Positions 60,990-64,000 of a DNA stretch of 64,000 nt are shown piece by piece. The notes under the pieces were generated by a model. That model saw nothing but the letters and a program-made list of their open reading frames with translations. It did no database searches and was not told where the DNA came from. The first letter of the stretch is position 1; every line of letters starts with the position of its first letter. Source of the DNA: Oscillospiraceae bacterium (lineage in GTDB: Bacteria > Bacillota > Clostridia > Oscillospirales > Ruminococcaceae); the NCBI GenBank assembly GCA_017399765.1, contig JAFQBH010000009.1:1-64000 (forward strand). Direction: 5' to 3'. The position numbers were made by a program, and so were the translations under genes.

Positions 60990-61790
60990 TTATGCTTTAA
61001 GCATTTCAAGGCAGCCGACAGGGCAATCGGAAACGCATTTTCCGCAGCCGATGCATTTTTCGTAATCAACGGTTGCAAGGAAGTTTTCAACTTTGATTGC
61101 TTCTGCGGGGCAATTCTTCTGGCATTTCATGCAGCCGATACAGCCGTTCTGGCATTCTTTGCGAACAACTGCGCCTTTTTCGTGGTTGGAGCAGGTGATG
61201 ACCGCTTTTTCTGCTTTCGGAACAAGTGAAATAAGGTGATTGGGGCATTTTGCAACGCAAAGGCCGCATGCACCGCATTTTCTGGGATCAACTTTTGCAA
61301 CGCCGTTTACAATGCAGATTGCATCGTGTTCACAAACGGTTGCACAGTCGCCGCAGCCAAGGCAGCCATAAAGGCATGCGCCTTTTCCGCCATAAAGCAT
61401 TTTTGCGGCAGCGCAGGAATTGAGTCCCTGATAAATTTCCTTATAAACCTGTTTATTGCAGTCACCGCCGCAATGTACAAATGCGGTAAGAGGCTCTGCG
61501 GCTTCGGCTTCAACGCCGAGGATTTCGCAGATTGCATTAACGGTTGCTTCACCGCCGGGGCGGCAGAGGTTTGCGGGGGTTTCGGGATTTTCGGCAAGAG
61601 CTTTTGCATAAGCATCACAGCCGGAAAATCCGCAGGCACCGCAGTTGGCTCCGGGAAGGCAATCACGAACTTCGCCTTCAACCGGGTTTGTTTTAACGCC
61701 CATAAAATGGGATGCAAGAACGAGAAGAAGGGAACATGCAAGGCCAAGACCTGCTACAACAAGTGCAGCGGTAATAATTACATCAGTCAT
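60990..61790 (-). CDS. rnfB: Rnf complex ferredoxin subunit B
   Basis: 266-residue electron-transfer subunit. An N-terminal membrane helix is followed by a 4Fe-4S domain (CLPGANCGACGFSGCDAY). Further clusters are CLGCGDCATVC, CGACGLCVAKCP, GCIGCMKCQKNCP and CIGCGKCVSDCP, so several ferredoxin-type motifs carry electrons from ferredoxin. It is the last core rnf gene on this strand (G-E-A-B order), 14 bp after rnfA. Rnf couples ferredoxin oxidation with NAD+ reduction to ion export. Confidence 0.97.
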   Translation of the reverse strand: MTDVIITAALVVAGLGLACSLLLVLASHFMGVKTNPVEGEVRDCLPGANCGACGFSGCDAYAKALAENPETPANLCRPGGEATVNAICEILGVEAEAAEPLTAFVHCGGDCNKQVYKEIYQGLNSCAAAKMLYGGKGACLYGCLGCGDCATVCEHDAICIVNGVAKVDPRKCGACGLCVAKCPNHLISLVPKAEKAVITCSNHEKGAVVRKECQNGCIGCMKCQKNCPAEAIKVENFLATVDYEKCIGCGKCVSDCPVGCLEMLKA

Positions 61791-61804
61791 CTTTTATTAT
61801 CTCC

Positions 61805-62395
61805 TTATGCGAAGAGTTTATCAATAATGCCGCCGAATCCCATGAATGCAACGGAAACGATGGAAGCAGCAACAAGAGTGATAGGCATGCCTTTGAAACA
61901 TTCGGGAGCGTCGGATTCCTCAAGACGGTTTCTGATTCCGGCAAAGATCCACATTGCAAGAAGGAAACCAAGTCCGCAGCCAAGGGAGCTTACCATGGAC
62001 TGGATGAAGTTATATTCATCGGTGATGTTGTTGATGGTAACGCCGAGAACTGCGCAGTTGGTGGTGATAAGAGGAAGATATACGCCAAGAGATTTGTGGA
62101 GTGCGGGAATGAACTTTTTGAGGAAGATTTCAACAAACTGAACAAGAGCCGCAATTACAAGGATGAAAACAATGGTCTGGAGATAGCCAAGGCCGTTGGG
62201 GTTAAGAAGGTAAGTCTGGATGGGCCAGGTTGCAGCGGTTGCAACAAGCATTACGAAGATAACGGAAACACCCATGCCGACAGCCTGGTCGGATTTTTTG
62301 GAAACGCCGAGGAAGGGGCAGATTCCGAGGAACTTGTTGAGAACATAGTTATCAACAAGAACAGCGCTCATGAGGATAATAATAAGTTCTTTCAT
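61805..62395 (-). CDS. rnfA: Rnf complex membrane subunit A
   Basis: 196 residues, six helices, starting LIIILMSAVLVDNYVLNKFLG with conserved GICPFLGVSKK. FFAGIRNRL near the C-terminus is IFAGIRNRLEESDAPECFKG here. RnfA and RnfE are inverted homologues that bind a membrane-embedded iron-sulfur centre through Cys in ICPFLG and an equivalent site. It overlaps rnfE by one base. Confidence 0.97.
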   Translation of the reverse strand: MKELIIILMSAVLVDNYVLNKFLGICPFLGVSKKSDQAVGMGVSVIFVMLVATAATWPIQTYLLNPNGLGYLQTIVFILVIAALVQFVEIFLKKFIPALHKSLGVYLPLITTNCAVLGVTINNITDEYNFIQSMVSSLGCGLGFLLAMWIFAGIRNRLEESDAPECFKGMPITLVAASIVSVAFMGFGGIIDKLFA

Positions 62396-63078
62396 TATTT
62401 AGTTTCCTCCTTTGCCTCAGTTTCGCAAGTTTCTTTGTTGCAAGCAGCAGCGTTGGGGCAGCCTTCGCAAGCAAATTCTTTCTTTGCTTTTTTGCCGGAG
62501 AAGAATTTGTTAACAAGAGCGATAAGGCAGCCGAAAACAAGGAAGCCGCCGGGAGCTGCGGTCATGATGGAAACTGCATAGGGTTTAAGAGCGGTAAGCT
62601 CAATTCCTGCCCAGGAACCGGCGCCGATGATCTCACGGATAGAGCCCATGAGGACAAGGGCAAGAGTGAAACCAAGACCCATTCCGATACCGTCAAGAGC
62701 GGAATCGATGATTCCGTTTTTGCGTGCAAACATTTCGGCACGGCCGAGGATGATGCAGTTAACAACGATAAGTGCAAGATAAACGCCGAGCATATCGTAA
62801 AGATCCGGGAAATATGCCTGCATAAGCATCTGAACAACGGAAACGAAGCCTGCGATAACAACAATGTATGCGGGAATTCTTACTTTGTCCGGAATTGCTT
62901 TGCGAAGAGCGGAGATTACGATGTTGGAGCAGATAAGAACTGCGGTTGCCGCAACGCCCATTGCAAGAGCGGAAATAACTCCGGTGGTGGTTGCAAGAGC
63001 GGGGCAGGTTCCGAGAAGAAGAACGAGAACGGGGTTCTCTTTAATGATACCTTTAAAAAGAATACCTAATTTTTTCAT
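62395..63078 (-). CDS. rnfE: Rnf complex membrane subunit E, cysteine-rich tail
   Basis: 227 residues with six helices. IIKENPVLVLLLGTCPALATT is the family N-terminus with the cluster-ligating Cys, and DGIGMGLGFTLALVLMGSIREI is conserved. After the last helix the protein adds a soluble tail, KKEFACEGCPNAAACNKETC, with four to five cysteines, then a Glu-rich end. Such a tail is not part of the minimal RnfE. It overlaps rnfG by one base. Confidence 0.96.
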   Translation of the reverse strand: MKKLGILFKGIIKENPVLVLLLGTCPALATTTGVISALAMGVAATAVLICSNIVISALRKAIPDKVRIPAYIVVIAGFVSVVQMLMQAYFPDLYDMLGVYLALIVVNCIILGRAEMFARKNGIIDSALDGIGMGLGFTLALVLMGSIREIIGAGSWAGIELTALKPYAVSIMTAAPGGFLVFGCLIALVNKFFSGKKAKKEFACEGCPNAAACNKETCETEAKEETK

Positions 63079-64000
63079 TATGCAACAACCTCCTTAATGA
63101 GATTGAAAGCTTCAAATGCGCTGCGGAAGTTGCTTGCAACAGCATTTGCAGTCATGGTTGCGCCGGCAACAAGAGTCATATCGTCGGAATAGGTTCCTTC
63201 GGTAAGGCCGATGAACTGTGCTTTATATGCTGCTTCATCGGTAAGCTCATGGTTGGCGTAATATTCGCCGTGAAGAATAAGTTCGGTGAATGCTCTGTAA
63301 TCAACAACTTCGCCGTTTGCATTGAAAACAACCATCATCTTCATGGTTTCATCAGCATAGGCAAGCGGTCCGGTGATGATTGCATACTTGGTTTCTTCGC
63401 CGACGGTTACGGTGAATGCAGCCTGAACGTCAGAGAATACGTTAAGACCTTCAACAGGAGTAATAACTGCGCCTTCCTCGAAGAAGCTTGTAACGGTTGT
63501 GGTGTTTGCTTCAAGGTTTTCGGTTGCGGTTGCGGGAGCAGCAGCAACAGCGGCAGCAACAGCATCGGTTGCGGTTGCGGTAACGTCGTTGCCTTCAAGG
63601 TCAAGTGCTCTTGCAACGCCGAATGCGTTGACGCCGACAACAACGGTTCCTGCATCGGTGGAAACAACGTAGATATAACCGCAGTTGTTCTTTGCTTTGA
63701 ATGCCTGGGTAATGGGAGCTGCAACGCCTTCAACGGGAACGGTGATGGGGTTGCCAAGGCTGTTGACACAGCCGGGAAGAACAAGAGGCATGGTTTCTGC
63801 GATAAGCTGTTCTTCGCTCTTCTGGCCTGCTGCAACAAGGTTGTTGCTGATAAGAACGTTGAATGCGTCGGTAATGGCGTCTTTGAATGCGGTGGAGGAG
63901 AAGGTGGTTCCTGCAACGGTATCAACGCCGCCGAGAGCAGAGTCCTGACCGATATAGGTTGCGGGATAATCTGCGCCGAAGTCTTTGGATTCATAATATC
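63078..64000 (-). CDS. rnfG: Rnf complex flavoprotein subunit G (5' part outside window), two FMN-binding-like domains
   Basis: At least 307 residues are visible, and the frame stays open to the window edge. The C-terminal FMN_bind domain ends with LVAGATMTANAVASNFRSAF, the SGAT-type site where ApbE attaches FMN to Thr. A second, upstream copy has TVAGTTFSSTAFKDAITDAF about 245 residues earlier. A linker rich in Ala/Thr (ATATDAVAAAVAAAPATATE) separates domains. A window-internal ATG at 63791 is not the start. It is expected to be preceded by rnfD and rnfC outside the window. Confidence 0.92.
   Translation of the reverse strand, partial: YYESKDFGADYPATYIGQDSALGGVDTVAGTTFSSTAFKDAITDAFNVLISNNLVAAGQKSEEQLIAETMPLVLPGCVNSLGNPITVPVEGVAAPITQAFKAKNNCGYIYVVSTDAGTVVVGVNAFGVARALDLEGNDVTATATDAVAAAVAAAPATATENLEANTTTVTSFFEEGAVITPVEGLNVFSDVQAAFTVTVGEETKYAIITGPLAYADETMKMMVVFNANGEVVDYRAFTELILHGEYYANHELTDEAAYKAQFIGLTEGTYSDDMTLVAGATMTANAVASNFRSAFEAFNLIKEVVA

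Overview
The window reads as a chromosomal segment of an endospore-forming, probably anaerobic Clostridia (Firmicutes/Bacillota). Evidence: SpoVG, SpoIVA, a SpoVB-type flippase and a SigH-like sigma factor; CIRCE/HrcA control of dnaK; a T-box in front of alaS; GAAC-N4-GTTC LexA boxes; strong AGGAGG ribosome binding sites; and an Rnf ferredoxin:NAD+ oxidoreductase. An uncultured gut lineage near the Oscillospirales is my guess and is not proved here. No phage, insertion sequence, CRISPR array, tRNA or 16S/23S gene was seen. The window is core chromosome, peppered with short palindromic repeats.

Layout. 1-3.2 kb: 3' end of fusA, then tuf. 3.3-9.7 kb: a lipoprotein 5'-nucleotidase, a CaCA cation antiporter and a gltX-glnS pair. 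9.7-14 kb: an ECF-like sigma factor with a membrane partner, spoVG, and murC with a small unknown gene. 14-20.3 kb (minus strand): hrcA-grpE-dnaK-dnaJ-prmA plus one unknown gene, with two CIRCE operators. 20.4-24 kb: YbaK-type deacylase, GDPD, MFS transporter and an E2-like acyltransferase. 24.1-25.2 kb: SigH-like sigma and a zinc-ribbon protein with a structured leader. 25.2-31.6 kb: a DHHW-like protein and an MBOAT-like protein that both appear to lack their catalytic motifs, then rnmV, holA and comEC. 31.6-35.1 kb: MATE, a lipoprotein, LUD and HAD proteins. 35.1-43.3 kb: aspS, hisS, mgsA, minD-like, a HIT protein, and alaS with its T-box. 43.4-47.5 kb: an SOS-box-controlled small membrane protein, the SpoVB-like flippase, a DUF1540 protein and spoIVA. 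47.6-54 kb: a large FtsX-type permease, pssA, a candidate small RNA, a ROK glucokinase and rodA. 54.2-57 kb: tsaE-tsaB-rpiB-upp-ruvX. 57.2-59.6 kb: RNase P RNA, gdhA and a small gene. 60-64 kb (minus strand): rnfG-rnfE-rnfA-rnfB followed by NusG-II-domain and Gx-transporter genes.

Most operons are housekeeping: translation (fusA, tuf, five aminoacyl-tRNA synthetases, t6A synthesis), chaperones, cell wall and shape (murC, rodA, flippase) and energy conservation (rnf, gdhA). The parts most worth a second look are five. First, the adjacent MBOAT/DHHW-like pair with replaced active-site residues. Second, an 87-residue membrane protein with its own LexA-box promoter and terminator, a candidate unknown SOS effector. 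Third, an orphan small RNA at 51.8 kb with helically phased upstream direct repeats. Fourth, a structured leader in front of the zinc-ribbon gene. Fifth, two families of short palindromic repeats whose stems change sequence but stay self-complementary while their flanks are constant.
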